Shown here one piece after another: positions 11,253-23,667 of a stretch of DNA of 64,000 nt; positions within the stretch are counted from its first letter, which is position 1, and every line of letters starts with the position of its first letter. The notes under the pieces were generated by a model. The model saw only the letters and a program-made list of their open reading frames with translations. It had not been told where the DNA came from and searched no databases. The DNA comes from Lactuca virosa. Lineage: Eukaryota > Streptophyta > Magnoliopsida > Asterales > Asteraceae. The position numbers and the translations under genes are program-made. The stretch lies in the NCBI GenBank assembly GCA_928212115.1, contig CAKMRJ010005634.1, positions 258,087,811-258,151,810 on the forward strand, given 5' to 3'.

Positions 11253-13534
11253 TGTCACACCCCCAACCGGAACGGCGGAAACGTTCGGGGGTGGAAGACG
11301 TCATGCGTAGTATCACAACAATTGTATCATAGCAAGCATAGTAAACACAACCAGACATTGAATACATATATGAAAAAGGTTTACATTATTTAGTACATAG
11401 TTTTGTTCATATCAAAAGCAAGATAGAACGACGTGACTCTAACCCTCCGACTTCTGCAAAACTCTTGGGAGTACATGTCTACTAATTTCCTGAGAATACA
11501 AGCAGTTTTGAAGAATATCAGCATAAAGCTGGTGAGTTCATAAGCATTTAGTTTTGGTGGAAAAAAGTTCTTTGAATCCTTTTGAAAAGTGTTCCTCAAG
11601 AAAATCCTATATTTTCTTATGGAAGAACGTGTTTGAAAACCCATTTCCTTCCATGACTTCCCGATTCATACAAGATATATACAATCCAAGGAGTCATGGA
11701 AGGAGTATGAATATCCATTGATTACATGTCAAACAATCTGTTTTTGAATAGCCGGGTTATCCCGGGAAAATCCTATATTTTCCCTAAAGGTTGATCATTT
11801 GTTTATCCGTTCTAAACTGAGGTACACAAGTAACTACCATACTCGAAAAGCAGTTTTCTTTTAAAAACTCTGGTTACACCCAGAGAGGTATATTAGCCTT
11901 ATTACATAAATAAAACTAAATAAAAGAAAACCGTGATGAACTAAGTCCTGAAGGTATTGTTAGTAATACCCTCAAATAATCTATGGATTATTACTTTGAG
12001 GTTAGTTCATTTGATTCATTATTACAAAAGTAAATCTCTGTTATCTAGGTTGCGAGTTTTATAACCATACATTAAACTGGATATGGCACGAAACAGGGCC
12101 AGTATCTTTTATGACTTTGTCACCCCAGGCATGGCTGCCTAACTGTAGCTAGCAGTTTAGGTGCAAGATAGTCAGTCCCGTATAGATCTATACACAAAAG
12201 TCACGCTCTCCCTACAAGAGATTCTGGTTACAAGGGTTAGTCCTACACTCTCGAATCCGGTGGAGTGTTACCAAGGACGTGTCACCAACTTAAAATAACA
12301 AATTTACAAGTAATAATACCGAAAACCCTATTTATGATTTGTATAAACCCTTTTACAAAATATCACATTTATGACAAGATTTACAAGTTCCTTGCTTTAG
12401 TTTTGAAAACTGTTTCTACAGGTTGATTTCTTAATCGTTTGGTAAAACGGTTTTCTGTGTTAAAAGCATGTTGAACATATAATTATTTTATGCAAATGAG
12501 ATAACTTTGAGCACAAGTATCCTTGTACTTTTGCTTGTATTATCCCCCTAAAACATGAAAGCTCAGAAAAGTGTAGGGGTATGAACTCACCTGCAGTGAG
12601 TAACTCGAATGAAAGGTCGATATAGGATTGTCGGGTGTCAATTGGAGTCTTGCGCACAAACGAATCCTATTTTACATGTAATAACACATATATGAATACA
12701 CTTAGGGTAAATAACCACTAATGGACACATGGACATGCCTTAGGGACATGAAAACACTTAGAATTAAGTGTTACAAACACCTACTGAAGTCCCTAAATGA
12801 GTGTAGGGCCTTAGATCTGAGTGTAAGGCCACCAAACTCGACTTTTATGTGTGTGCGGCCAGGTGTACGGCCAGGTTGTGCGGCCAGGCCTGTGTACGGC
12901 CGTACACTCCCATAGAAATGTGTCCAATTCGATTTTCCAAGGCTTTGTGATGATCCTAAGAAGGTGCTTTGGCCGATGCTAGGTTTAGATGAGTGTTTAA
13001 GTCCATTTTAGGACCAAAAGATGTGTGTGTGGTCACACATGATGTGAGTGCGGCCGTACACATATGAATGTCATCTAGAACGATGATTTCATGGATCAAA
13101 CTCGAGGAAAAGGCTTTCTAATGTGTTGTATCAATGATCTAAAGATGTTTACTTACTTGTTTTGACGATTGGAGAGGAAAACTTGAAGAACTCTTGAGAG
13201 AAAATGTTCCAGCTTTGAAGGAGTGTGAAAAGGGGTGTAAGGTTGGCTTAGGGTCCTTTATATAGGCTAGAGTGTAAGGCTGGGAGGGTGTGCGGTTGGC
13301 TGTGTGCGGCTGGCTGGCCGTACACTCGGGTATGCGGCCGCACACACCTTGCTGGGTGTGTTTGGCCCGATATTGTGATGCTACACACATTCTAACCCCT
13401 TCTAAGACTCATATCTAGGTTATACTAAGTCTCAAGCACTCATATAGACCCAAAACTTCATTACAAAATAACAAAACGAGGCTAACTTTGATAAAAATGA
13501 AAAATGCACAAGTTAGAAATTTTGGGTTGTCACA
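11253..13534 (-). mobile_element. solo Gypsy LTR, minus strand
   Basis: 2282 bp, starting (plus strand) TGTCACACCCCCAACCGG and ending GGTTGTCACA. It is flanked by a perfect 5-bp TSD ttaat at 11248-11252 and 13535-13539. The minus strand starts TGTGACAACCC and ends in a GTTCCGGTTGGGGGTGTGACA-like tail, as do the LTRs of Gypsy B and Gypsy D. No internal region or second LTR is next to it, so it arose by LTR-LTR recombination. GTACGGCCGTAC-type palindromes sit at 12840-13345. Confidence 0.92.
11490..12590 (-). other. predicted intron inside the solo LTR
   Basis: On the minus strand the donor reads CTGCAG|GTGAGTTCATACCCC and the acceptor CTTGTATTCTCAG|G. The hairpin CAGC-TTTAT-GCTG (11519-11531) ends in the branch-point-like GCTGAT about 28 nt before the AG. 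The same donor and acceptor words recur at matching positions in the LTRs of Gypsy B and Gypsy D. Splicing itself is inference. Confidence 0.55.
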
Positions 13535-13539
13535 TTAAT

Positions 13540-13999
13540 TAAATATAACTAGAACTCCTAATAGCACAAAGCAAGCAACATTCGAGCATTGAGTAACCAA
13601 AACCAAGCATATCCTAATCAGGACATCATATTACTGACTAATCAGTACTAGCTTGCAGTTCAATAAGCACATACAGCTGGCATATAAGGCATCCTTCCTA
13701 GATCCTTAGCCCTAATCTAGCATGCAATTCTCATAACCATATCATATATCATAATAAACATGTGTGGTATCTTGGCAAAACTTACTTGAGCTCGGCCGAT
13801 TGCACGCATCACACTCGTTGCTCTTTATCAAAAACCCTTAATTTTAATTTTAGAAAAATTATTTGTCTTGTAAAAACCTCTCAAACCCTCGATTTGAGTT
13901 CAGACACCCCCGAAAGTGTGTCTGAATCCCTCAAACCAAGGCTTTGATACCAACTTGTAACATCCCAAAATTCATGACCAAAAATTTCATTTTTGATGA
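13540..13999 (-). mobile_element. Gypsy leader fragment with LTR tail, minus strand
   Basis: On the minus strand an LTR tail ending GGGATGTTACA (13956-about 13999) is followed by AGTTGGTATCAAAGCC, a PBS-like site, and by leader words (CTTGGTTTGAGGG, GGGGGTGTCTGAACTC). These match Gypsy C at 49637-49700. No coding part remains. It is joined head-on to a plus-strand LTR piece at about 14000. Confidence 0.7.
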
Positions 14000-14708
14000 A
14001 TAGATTACCGTTGAGCTACTATTCGGAGCTGTGTTCTGTTCAGCGATCTTGCTCAAACTGAGAGGTGAGTTTTCCTCACTATACTTATAGTTCGAAGGCA
14101 CCAAGGTCGGCCCATTGGATTGGACATCCTGCTCTATGATAGTATGCCGTTATGCTGTAGTGATCTGTCTGATAGTTTGTTGGTCGGTTATATGTTTATC
14201 TGTTATATGTGCACATATTTTAGTTTGTGGTTGAGGCTTTACTGCTATATGTGTGAGCCAACAGACCGGAGGCATTCCAACCCGATGGTTGATTGGGCCC
14301 GAGGGTATTCCATCCCGAGGATGACTAGACCCATTGTATATTTGCATTCCAACCTGGGGTATTCCATCCCGAGGGTAACTGGACCCGGAGGTTGACTTGG
14401 CCTGGGGTATTCAACCCTGATGGTTGATTGGACCCGACATGTTTGTTTGTATATGTTATCTGCTTGTGTGGTGGTCTTTGGGGGAACTCACTAAGCTTTG
14501 GCTTACGATTTTAGTTTATTGTTTCAGGTACTTCTGATGATCACGGGAAGGCGAAGGCGTGAACGTACACATCCCCTGTTTTATGGTTTTATGATTTTTG
14601 GATACTCTGATATTGATAAACAATTTGGAAACAATGATTTTGCAAACAATTTATGAGTATGGGTTGTTTTTAAAAAGTTTGAATTTATTGGGATTTTGAG
14701 TCGTTACA
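14000..14708 (+). mobile_element. truncated Gypsy LTR (3' half)
   Basis: This ends TTTGAGTCGTTACA at 14708 and shares the GGGGAACTCACTAAGC ... TTTCAGGTACTTC block with other LTRs here. 14270-14430 holds imperfect repeats around ATTCCATCCCGAGG and TGGACCCG. The sequence after 14708 is not a PBS, so the copy is broken. Predicted intron 14065-14527: donor GAGAG|GTGAGTTTTC, hairpin TAAGC-TTTG-GCTTA at 14492-14505, acceptor GTTTCAG|GTAC. Confidence 0.7.
14065..14527 (+). other. predicted intron in the truncated LTR
   Basis: Clean GT-AG ends: GAG|GTGAGTTTTC at 14065 and TTTCAG|GTACTTC at 14527. CTTAC lies about 21 nt before the AG. At 463 nt it is the shortest of the set. Confidence 0.5.
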
Positions 14709-15659
14709 AGTACCTGTGAAATGGGTGTTACATTTTATGAAAAATCTACTTCCAATTTTAATTTGCAGAAGCCCTTTATCTAATGATGCTAAAAGAAAAC
14801 TTAGAAAACTATATTTTGATAAAAGACGATCTAATGATATTACCACCACGCTAAATGATATTTCTTTGTCTTTCATGCAATTTATTTGTCTTTCATGCAA
14901 TTTATTTGACTTTTCATCCTTATTTTTATGTTATAAAAATTGTTGTTTAGTTTACTAATTAATGTATTACGACAAGGATAGTTGCTATCAAAAGTGAGGT
15001 TGTATTTTAGACAACCAGTGTTCACTCATGGACAGTTGTATGTTGCATTGTCAATAGTTAAAACCAAAGACAAATTAAAGATATTAATTTTAGACAATTA
15101 TGATAAACTTATGAATAAAACATCTAATATTGTATTTAAGGAAATCTTTAGAAATTTATGATTCATAACAATTATTTACAATATGTGAATACTTTTTTTA
15201 TTAGCATAGATTCAATTACCTACTTATCATCATTTCATTTGTATCTATTTCGAAAGTTTACTTTAAAAAGTGTTTAATGTTTACACTTTCATATTCAACA
15301 CAATTATTTTAAAATATATTAATAGTTTTTTTATAGTATAGATTAAATTACATATTCATCATTTCATTTGTATTTATTTTAAAATATTACTTTAAAAAAT
15401 GTTTACTATTTAAATATTGGTATTTAACTTTGTTTTTTTTTAATCAACTCGTATAGTACATAAGTCTCATATCTAGTTTTGAATAATTTGTAATAGGTAT
15501 GATACATTTGAATTTTTAAATGTGGATCATGTACATCCATGTTTTAAGTAAGTTTAGATTTGTATGGTCCAAACACTTTATATATATATGAGACTTAGAT
15601 ATTCTATACTAGAATACCAATATACAAAAAACTTTTACCCTCGGTATTCTTGCCTTAGG
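14709..15659. other. AT-rich spacer with degenerate tandem repeats
   Basis: No gene is supported. A 20-bp word (TTTGTCTTTCATGCAATTTA) occurs twice in tandem near 14864-14905. A longer unit of about 130 bp is imperfectly duplicated across roughly 15185-15420: CATCATTTCATTTGTAT, then a run of A/T, then ACTTTAAAAA.TGTTTA. Confidence 0.5.
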
Positions 15660-17344
15660 CTGGAGGGATTGTTGTCACCGAAACCGCACTCCCTTCACCG
15701 CCACATAAGCGTCCCATCATTTTTTACCACACAAGTGTGGTTTCTTGCCACACCATGGGAGTGGTGCCACACTTTTATTTTCTTTTTTATTTTGTTTTTT
15801 TTAACTATTTTAATTTAATAAAACTTCTTTTTTAATAAAAAACATAATTTTTCATTACTTGAAAATTAAAAAAAAACATTACATTGAAAATTCAAAAAAC
15901 ATTACATTGCATTACAACAACAACAACAACAAAAAAAATAAAAAATAAAAATAAAAAAACAAAAAAAACATGACATTAAAATAATCCTAGAAACTTAAAA
16001 AAAACACAAATAAAATAACTAAAGCAAACTACATAAAGTCGTTCTCCGAGAACTCGTCTTCGGAGTCATCCGGTGGATCCAATTTAAGGTTAATGTTTTG
16101 AACCCCGTAAATGTGTTCCACCAAGTCATTGCGAAGATTGTGAAATGTTTCAGTGCAACGTATCTCTGCTCTCCTGTTCATATACTCTTCGCCACCAATT
16201 TATATTGGTTGTGTCTCTGGTATGGTTTCTTCCTCGTCAAACGCACATATCGCTCTTCTTTCGTCTTCAATAATCATGTTATGCAATATGAGACATGTAT
16301 ACATGATTTCTTGAAGTTTTTCCTCGCCTAAATTAATTGTTGGTTTTTTCAATATGAACCACCGTTTCTTCAGAGCTCCAAAAGCACGCTCAACACCTTC
16401 CTAGTTCTTTCTTGAGCTCTCTTGAATTTTTTTCGTCTAGAACCATGTGGACACGTAAACGATTTAACAAACACAGTATACTCAGGATAGATTCCATCGA
16501 CCAGATAATAACCATACTTATATGGTGTTCCACGCACTTCAAAAGAAGAATCTGGTGCAGATCCATCGTATATGTTGTTAAATATAGGTGAACGATTAAG
16601 AACGTTGATGTCGTTAATCGAACCATGAGAACCAAAAAAAGCATGTCAAATCCACAGATCTTGTGATGCAACTGCTTCAAGTATGACCGTTGGGAGACCA
16701 TGATCACCTCGGGTAAATTGCCCATGATATGACGTAGGGCAATTTTCCCATGCCCAATGGAGACAATCTAAGCTTTCTAACATTCCAGGAAACCCATGCA
16801 CACTAGCATGATGAGCTTGCAATTGCAAGATGTCATTACGTGTAGGCTTACGTAAATATTTTGGACCATAAAACTGAATCACAGTTTTGCAGAAATAGTG
16901 GAGATTGTCTCGTGCGGTCCTAGCAGACATCCTAAAACTTTTGTCTAACGCATCAGGCGGAATGTCATATACTAACTGACGAAGTGTGGCTGTGCATTTT
17001 TGTAAGGGAGTGAAACCGGGTGTACCTCTAGCATCGTAGCCTTGTTGAAAAAAACTACACTCCCTCGTTACATCTTCAACTATACGTTCGTATAAACCTT
17101 TAAACATTCTGAAGGGCCTACGAAAATAGTACCCTTGATAAGTGGAATTCTCTTGAAAATAGTCTTGTACCAAACGTTGGTTGGCTTCTTCACGATTTCT
17201 GAAAATATATCTTCGTGTTCACCGTTGAGAACTTTCAGCTGCGTTATTGCATAAAGAATCGTATGTTTGTTCCGCCATTTGAGCACACGCAACAGCGACA
17301 TCAAAAATAACTTGAAATTCTTCAGAAGATGAAGAAGATGACAT
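15660..17344 (-). mobile_element. PIF/Harbinger-like element remnant
   Basis: Contains a decayed transposase (16029-17344). To its left is a non-coding stretch beginning ggctggagggattgttgtc at about 15658, directly after a TTA, the usual PIF/Harbinger target. This may be one terminal inverted repeat. The matching right end is not visible: the sequence runs into an (AT)n tract at 17463. The boundaries are therefore tentative. Between 15800 and 16020 the DNA is A-rich and non-coding. Confidence 0.6.
16029..17344 (-). pseudogene. PIF/Harbinger-like DDE transposase (Plant_tran type), decayed
   Basis: The start is at 17344 (MSSSSSSEEF...) and the terminal stop at 16029-16031, about 440 codons, normal for the family. 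Recognisable parts in order: RNREEANQRLVQDYF, YYFRRPFRMFKGLYERIVEDV, the FTPLQKCTATLRQLVYDIPPD helix region, LESLDCLHWAWENCPTSYHG, RGDHGLPTVILEAVASQDLWI, then DINVLNRSP and YYLVDGIYPEY. These are the catalytic-domain motifs of plant ALP1/Harbinger nuclease-like proteins. Breaks: a TGA near 17225; a TGA at about 16645 right after DLWI, where the family has Trp; a 1-nt deletion near 16408; and a late TAA near 16200. Both early TGAs fit single transitions. No MYB-like partner ORF is seen. Confidence 0.85.
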
Positions 17345-17459
17345 TTTTTAGAGAGATTGGTGAATTTTTTTTAATAAATTAGAGAGAGAAGGGTTTGTTT
17401 TGTTTGAAAAAAAAAATGAAATGTATGTGTATTTATAGGAAAGAAAGGAAAAAGGAAAG

Positions 17460-17462
<3 letters not shown>

Positions 17463-17514
<52 letters not shown>
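17463..17514. repeat. (AT)n microsatellite
   Basis: About 26 AT units, directly abutting the candidate Helitron terminus at 17515. Confidence 0.95.
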
Positions 17515-17515
<1 letters not shown>

Positions 17516-17542
17516 TAGAAAGGGTCCCCCGCGTTGCGGGGG
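17515..17542 (-). other. Helitron-like 3' terminus: hairpin and CTAG
   Basis: On the minus strand a 7-bp GC stem (17536-17542 with 17526-17532, 3-nt loop) is followed after seven bases by CTAG (17518-17515), and then by T of the AT tract. A short GC-rich palindrome about ten bases before a terminal CTRR, with insertion between A and T, is the Helitron 3' signature. Confidence 0.6.
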
Positions 17543-20093
17543 TTGGAAGATGTTTGGTAGCCACAGTAAAGTATGTTGCTATTCTCTACAATTTGACCAT
17601 TTACAAATGCATAATAGTCAAATATGTTGAACAAAATGAATGTACATTGCTATTTCTTAATTGCATTACTATAACTGAAAAACAAATCAATGAAGGTACA
17701 TTGGTACTTCTTGTATTTAATCCAAGAATAAATAACAATTAACCATCCACTCCATGCTTCTGTCCATATTGCGGTCTTATATTGTTTGTTAGGAGTAAAA
17801 GTGTCGCAATAGAATCCATTGTATGTGTTTATCCTGTCATTTTTGGAAATATAGGCAAAAAATCTTGCATAAGAAAATGTCAAAAACTGTCAGGAACGAA
17901 ATGTCAAAACTGAAATGGATTTTTCAATCTTTCAATTAGAAATGATCCATGAAAATTGAATGATAGTTACTTAGTCGAAACTTAAAAAGGTTTTCCTAGT
18001 AACCACACATAAAATGTCAATGAAACTAATCCAAGAAACCATTTTTCCAGTTAGTTTTAGGGAAAAAAAAACACCAACAGTGAGAAACTAATCCAAGAAA
18101 ACATTTTTCTAGTTGGTTGTGGAAAAAACACCAAGAGTGACCTTCTAAACATCTGCACATATTTGTTGATCTTTTTTTGTTACTTTTGGGACAAAAAGAA
18201 AAGTCTGTAGCTGTTTCTTCTTTCCCCCTTAAACCGACGGCTATATAAAAAATAATGAAAATAGGGAACCACTTTAATTTATAAAAAAATAGTTCAAATG
18301 AAAAGACTGTTAAAAGGGGAAACCGTCGATTTAACATAAATCGCATCTAAAAAAATTGAATTTCAAAACAAAAAGAAAAGGGAATGTATCTCACCTGATA
18401 AAGTCTTTGGCTGAAATGACCAATCTCATAGAGAGGTCTGTCAAAAAGGACCTTCATATAAAAAAAATTGAACCCGTTAGTTTATATTACACCATTTCAA
18501 ACATATTTACTCAATAAATTTAGAATCGATATTCTTCACAGACAAAAAAGGTTGCTAACATCCAACCTTCATACGTTTTCTAAACTTTGGGACAAAACTA
18601 TAAAAATGGTTCATTCAAAAAATGATACAATATGTCTTTCACCTGTTATAAGTAATATGATTCAGAAATGGTTCATTCCATTCCATTCCAATAGCCGTTA
18701 TTGATTCCAATGAAATATACAATTCCATTCTTTCCCCATACCTCATCTTTCATCATGTTTTGTCTCCTTTGCACCTAACCAAACTTTTGTAATCATCAAA
18801 AAGAATGTTGAATCCAATCGATTTTTTCCAGCCAAATTATTAATTTTCCTACAATCAACATCAATAGAAGGAGAATTTATAATATCTTGAAACTTCAATT
18901 CTAAATCATTGTTGTAAATTGTTCAACAATGGTCCATATGGCAGTAAATTGATACATAAATGGTCCATGTTATGGTTAACTGTTACATAATTGGTTTTTG
19001 TAATAGTAAACTGTCACAGGGACCATTTACGTAAGAATTTAATGTCATAGGGACTTTTTTGTAACATTTAACTACGATGGGACCAATGACGTAATTGTTT
19101 GCTACATCAGGCACCAGATATGTAATTGACAAATGCAGATTTTTTATGTTGTCTATTGTACAACAGGGACCATTTCTGTCAACTATCATGCTAACATAAA
19201 AAAAGAAATGTAAATTGCATTTTCCTATTTAAAGAGCAAATGATAAAGATGATTGGTGTTTAAATAACACAAACTAAAAAAATGTCAGAAATAGCATAGC
19301 ACACACGGTAAACCAATCAAATTATCATAAAATAATGCATAAATGATAATATACTTGAGTTAGTTTGATATGTTTAGGATGTAGAAAACTTTTTCTATGA
19401 ATGTTCTAAGGTATCATGTTAATATTACAACATTTTTTCAAAAAGAAATAAAGAAAGAAAGAAACTGCAAAATGTGCGTGTCGTTTGATTATTGATTAGA
19501 TACCATCACAGTTGAGCAAAATTTCACCGGTTCCTAATTCTTCTACAACTTTAGTAAGCTCATATTTGTATTTCATTAATGGTCCATTTTACTCTTTACC
19601 TTATGATTTTTTATCCACTTATGAACGACAAAATAGAAACAAATGAAGGGTATATAAGTCATTTTGTCATCTGCATACACAGGTTGAAAAAGAAGAGTAT
19701 AAGCACACTTTTGGTACCTAAGTATAGATGATTTTTATAATTTTGGTCCTCATTTTCAGTTTTTTTTTACATATAGTCATTTTACTTGGAACAAAGAACA
19801 AAACGTTTAAAAAACCTCAAATAAGGTCGAAAACAGCAAGAGATATTTTTTGGGAAAAAAACTGAAAGAGTCAGTTTACTTAGCGACCAAAAATGTGAAG
19901 TACACTAAAAAAGAACTAACCCGTTCAAGATATATGAGGGCGTGGGAAGTTCCAGCAACATCCAGATGTAAACCTAATAAGAATAATTGATAATCAAGTT
20001 GCGATGCAAATTCAACAATTACATAGCAAATCCAGAAACAATGGCATGTACTGAAAAATAGAAAGTGAAATATATGTTAATGGCTTGTAATGC

Positions 20094-20285
20094 TCAAAGA
20101 AAGTGGGTTTTAATAGATCCATTCAATTGTTGCCTCGATTTACAATCAAATTCATGAGGTGGAAGATCTTCTATGCTGTCCAAACCATACTCGACAATTC
20201 TAATTTCAATCCAATAATATGTTTCTTTGTTATGTCTGTCGATATAATTACCAACCTTACTTAACTTCAATGTAAGATGGGACAA
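20094..20285 (-). pseudogene. unrecognised open segment, possible captured exon
   Basis: 63 codons of ordinary, non-repetitive composition (HLTLKLSKVGNYIDRHNKET, then a WIEIRIVEYGLDSIEDLPPH stretch). It is on the same strand as the possible exons at 20693-21088. It is too short to assign and has no known motif that I can name. Confidence 0.25.
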
Positions 20286-20692
20286 AGTAAATTAACATGA
20301 ATTTATGACAAAAATATGTGAGGATACTTACCTGAACCAATTTTTTTTTTTTTTTGTGATGAATTTACTCTTTCAAGCTGTGCGGGACACTGGAAATAGA
20401 CAAAAAAAACTAATGAGAAAGAAAAATAGAGAAACTAAATCAAGCAAAACTGAACAAATATTAGGTAAAAAAAGGAAAATCAGCATACCTCAGCTAAGCA
20501 GACGTTTGGTTGACAAAAGCAGTGGAGGGAACAGATGTAGACGACTGAATTTTGGAGCAGTTTTGACTTTAAAGGTCAAATCATTGTATCTCAGAGTATT
20601 CAAATTTTTCATACTTATCTATTGACCAAATGATAAATCCCAATCAAATTAGCATAATTCTTGGACGAAACAAAAGGTAAGAAACTCCTAAC

Positions 20693-21088
20693 CTGCTCAA
20701 TCACTGGTCCATTTGAGATATCGAAAGCAGCATCATTGAGCTACACAATTTCCACTAAAATTCATAAGAATAATTATTAAACTGTAAAGATTTCCCAGAT
20801 CGTGAAAAGTAATCAGGTGGAAGACTGAAACTATCCTACAAAAAACAAACATAATTACATCAAATGCTCGTAAGAAACACGTAAATAAAAACCGATCAAC
20901 AAAGCCCACATAAGAATTAGGGTTTAGATCAATGTTATTGTCTGAAAGGGTTATATGAGTGGAAAAATTAGTAAATATGAAGATTTTGAAAGGAAACAAA
21001 ACCCTACGTTGTTTACGTCAACGTCACCGATGAGAAAGTTCACTTTATCATCATTCGACAACAACGTTGTGTTAATTTTCAACGCCAT
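20693..21088 (-). pseudogene. possible captured multi-exon gene fragment
   Basis: From 21088 the minus strand reads MALKINTTLLSNDD and stays open to about 21005. Further on, 20740-20693 is a 48-nt open segment (LNDAAFDISNGPVIEQ) that is preceded by TGTAG and followed by GTTAGG, as an internal exon would be. Another open segment with an AG|GTATG edge lies near 20490-20560. I do not recognise the protein. The pattern fits a host gene fragment carried by a Helitron, but chance is not excluded. Confidence 0.3.
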
Positions 21089-22611
21089 CAGTGGAGGAAG
21101 CCATGGATTAGGGTAGACAGATCAGAGATGGGGCGAAATTGGGTTTTCGTGGCCACGGGAACAATCATGGTGGCGGAAGCTGCTGAGTCGCTTCGCTTGT
21201 CAATAACCTTGGTTAGGGTTGTCATTAGCCTCACCATTTGTAGCACACACGCCCAAGACACTGATGGTAGAAAATGTCAATCCCCTGGAATTTGAATCGA
21301 ATCTTCAGTAGAGTAGAAGTTAGGTTTTCACATGGATGCTTGTTTAATTCGAAAAAAATATCAAAAATTTGCATACGTACCTTCAAAATCGAAGGCAAGC
21401 AGGAATGTACCTTTAAATTGGAGAAAGGTTTTCTTCAACTGGAAGTGATGCAAGGGGTTTGGGAACGAAAGGCTGAGGCGGCAGTAGGAGAGGGAAGCAA
21501 GTTAACAACTTCTAATCAGAAGAAGAATCACAGGAAGAATATATATGAACGCGAGTTGATGGTCTGTGGAAACCGGATAAACCATCGACAACCGGTGAAG
21601 ATGGCAGTCGACATCCATCTCGCTAAAAATCCACACTTCGGAACCCAAATCGGAGGTATGGGACAGAACCCTTCCGTTCCTTACTCTAAATAACACCACC
21701 ATCGCCACTGCTGCTTGCTGATGGCTTCGTTCTGTTGTTTCTGTCCTGGAGGCGACAAATTAGAAAGGTGGATGAAGAAGTAATCGGGACTTGAGCGTAA
21801 ATAATATCTCGACGGTTAGTGATTGACCGATTAAAACAACAAAGTAGCAGGGAGAATTTTTAAGAACACGACATACCTGAAGTGTCGACTACAATCCGCA
21901 ACCGACCAAGACCAATACAGGTCGGAGATGGTGGTAGGGTTTAGTAGTTCTGGTGAAGAAGCGGATGGCCGAACGGAGCGGGCAACAAAGGTTTGATGCA
22001 ATATTTGACAAAGAAGTGTGCTCTGTTTCCCATTGAAACGTAACCAAATAGAAAAACCTCGACCCTTTGACAATTCGACAAAAGGAGCACTCGTAGGTGG
22101 GTGGGTGTAGCGACTGTGGTGACGAAGGGTGCGCGAACGGCGGATTAAATCGCTTCAGAGTTCCGATTTCTGATGCCCAAATAGAAACCCATATCCGAGC
22201 ATTGTGCTCTTCTTCAACTCATCGTCCTGAAACAAAAAATTTCATGGGGAGGGTGACCAAAAATTCCCAAATACAGAAGGCGGTGAAGAAGACTGGCTGG
22301 ATTTCTTATCAAAAGGATGTGGATAAGGAACGGTAGAAGGAAGAAACTGGAAGGATCGATTACTTACAGCTGTGGGGATAAAATGACCAGCAAACCGGTT
22401 AGATTTTCCCAAAAGCAAGTCTATTAAAAATACAGTATTTACATTTCCCCAATTAACAAATTAAAGAAAGTAATAAATTAAAGTAATGGAATGGAACACA
22501 AACAAAAGGATATGTATAAATTAATTAAAGAAGTACAGGGACCGGATATGTAAATCAAGGGACCAAACCTGGACAAAGTATGCCAAATTCACTGTTCCTT
22601 TCGTCCACAAC

Positions 22612-23279
<668 letters not shown>

Positions 23280-23288
23280 TTTCATTAT

Positions 23289-23545
23289 GGGATAATGACT
23301 TAAAAGGGTAATATATTTTTCGATTTGTACATATTTGGTCACTGAGTTTTTTTCGTCCATATTTACCCCTTCAACTTGTTAAACTGTACACATTTAGTCT
23401 TTATGACCGGCTACTTTAAGTTAGCCGGTAAAAATGACTTAATAGGGTAATATATTTTTCACTTTGTACACATTTAGTTCTTAATATTTTTTTTGTTGCA
23501 AAATAAGTTATTTTTGTTTTTGTACTCATTCAGTACTTAAGAATG
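23289..23545. repeat. left TIR of the MULE-type shell
   Basis: About 257 bp. It is made of two related direct modules (ATGACTTAAAAGGGTAATAT near 23295 and ATGACTTAATAGGGTAATAT near 23433), with a short palindrome ccggcta...tagccgg between them. Confidence 0.75.
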
Positions 23546-23667
23546 ATTTCTTTAAGTTTTTCTCACGACATCTTACGTGTGATAGCCATATGGTGGTGGG
23601 ATGGGTTGATGCGGCTGTGCTATATGTTGTAGGCCAAGATACCTGGTGTGGGCCAAGATACGTGTGA
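23546..23667. repeat. remnant of an older LTR left of Gypsy B
   Basis: Contains the duplicated word GGCCAAGATAC and text like the intron part of other Gypsy LTRs here. It joins Gypsy B's 5' LTR, which lacks its first ~1.27 kb. Confidence 0.4.

Noticed and set aside
16390..16725. 111-codon minus frame as a separate protein
   Set aside because: It overlaps the Harbinger catalytic domain out of frame, and the family motifs are in the neighbouring frame.
17395..17742. Open frame encoding a poly Ile-Tyr protein
   Set aside because: It is produced by the (AT)n tract. The same holds for frames at 22521-22784, 46905-47201 and 54522-54815.
22097..22336. 79-codon plus frame with several cysteines
   Set aside because: No conserved motif. 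It lies in the candidate Helitron and lacks gene-like context.
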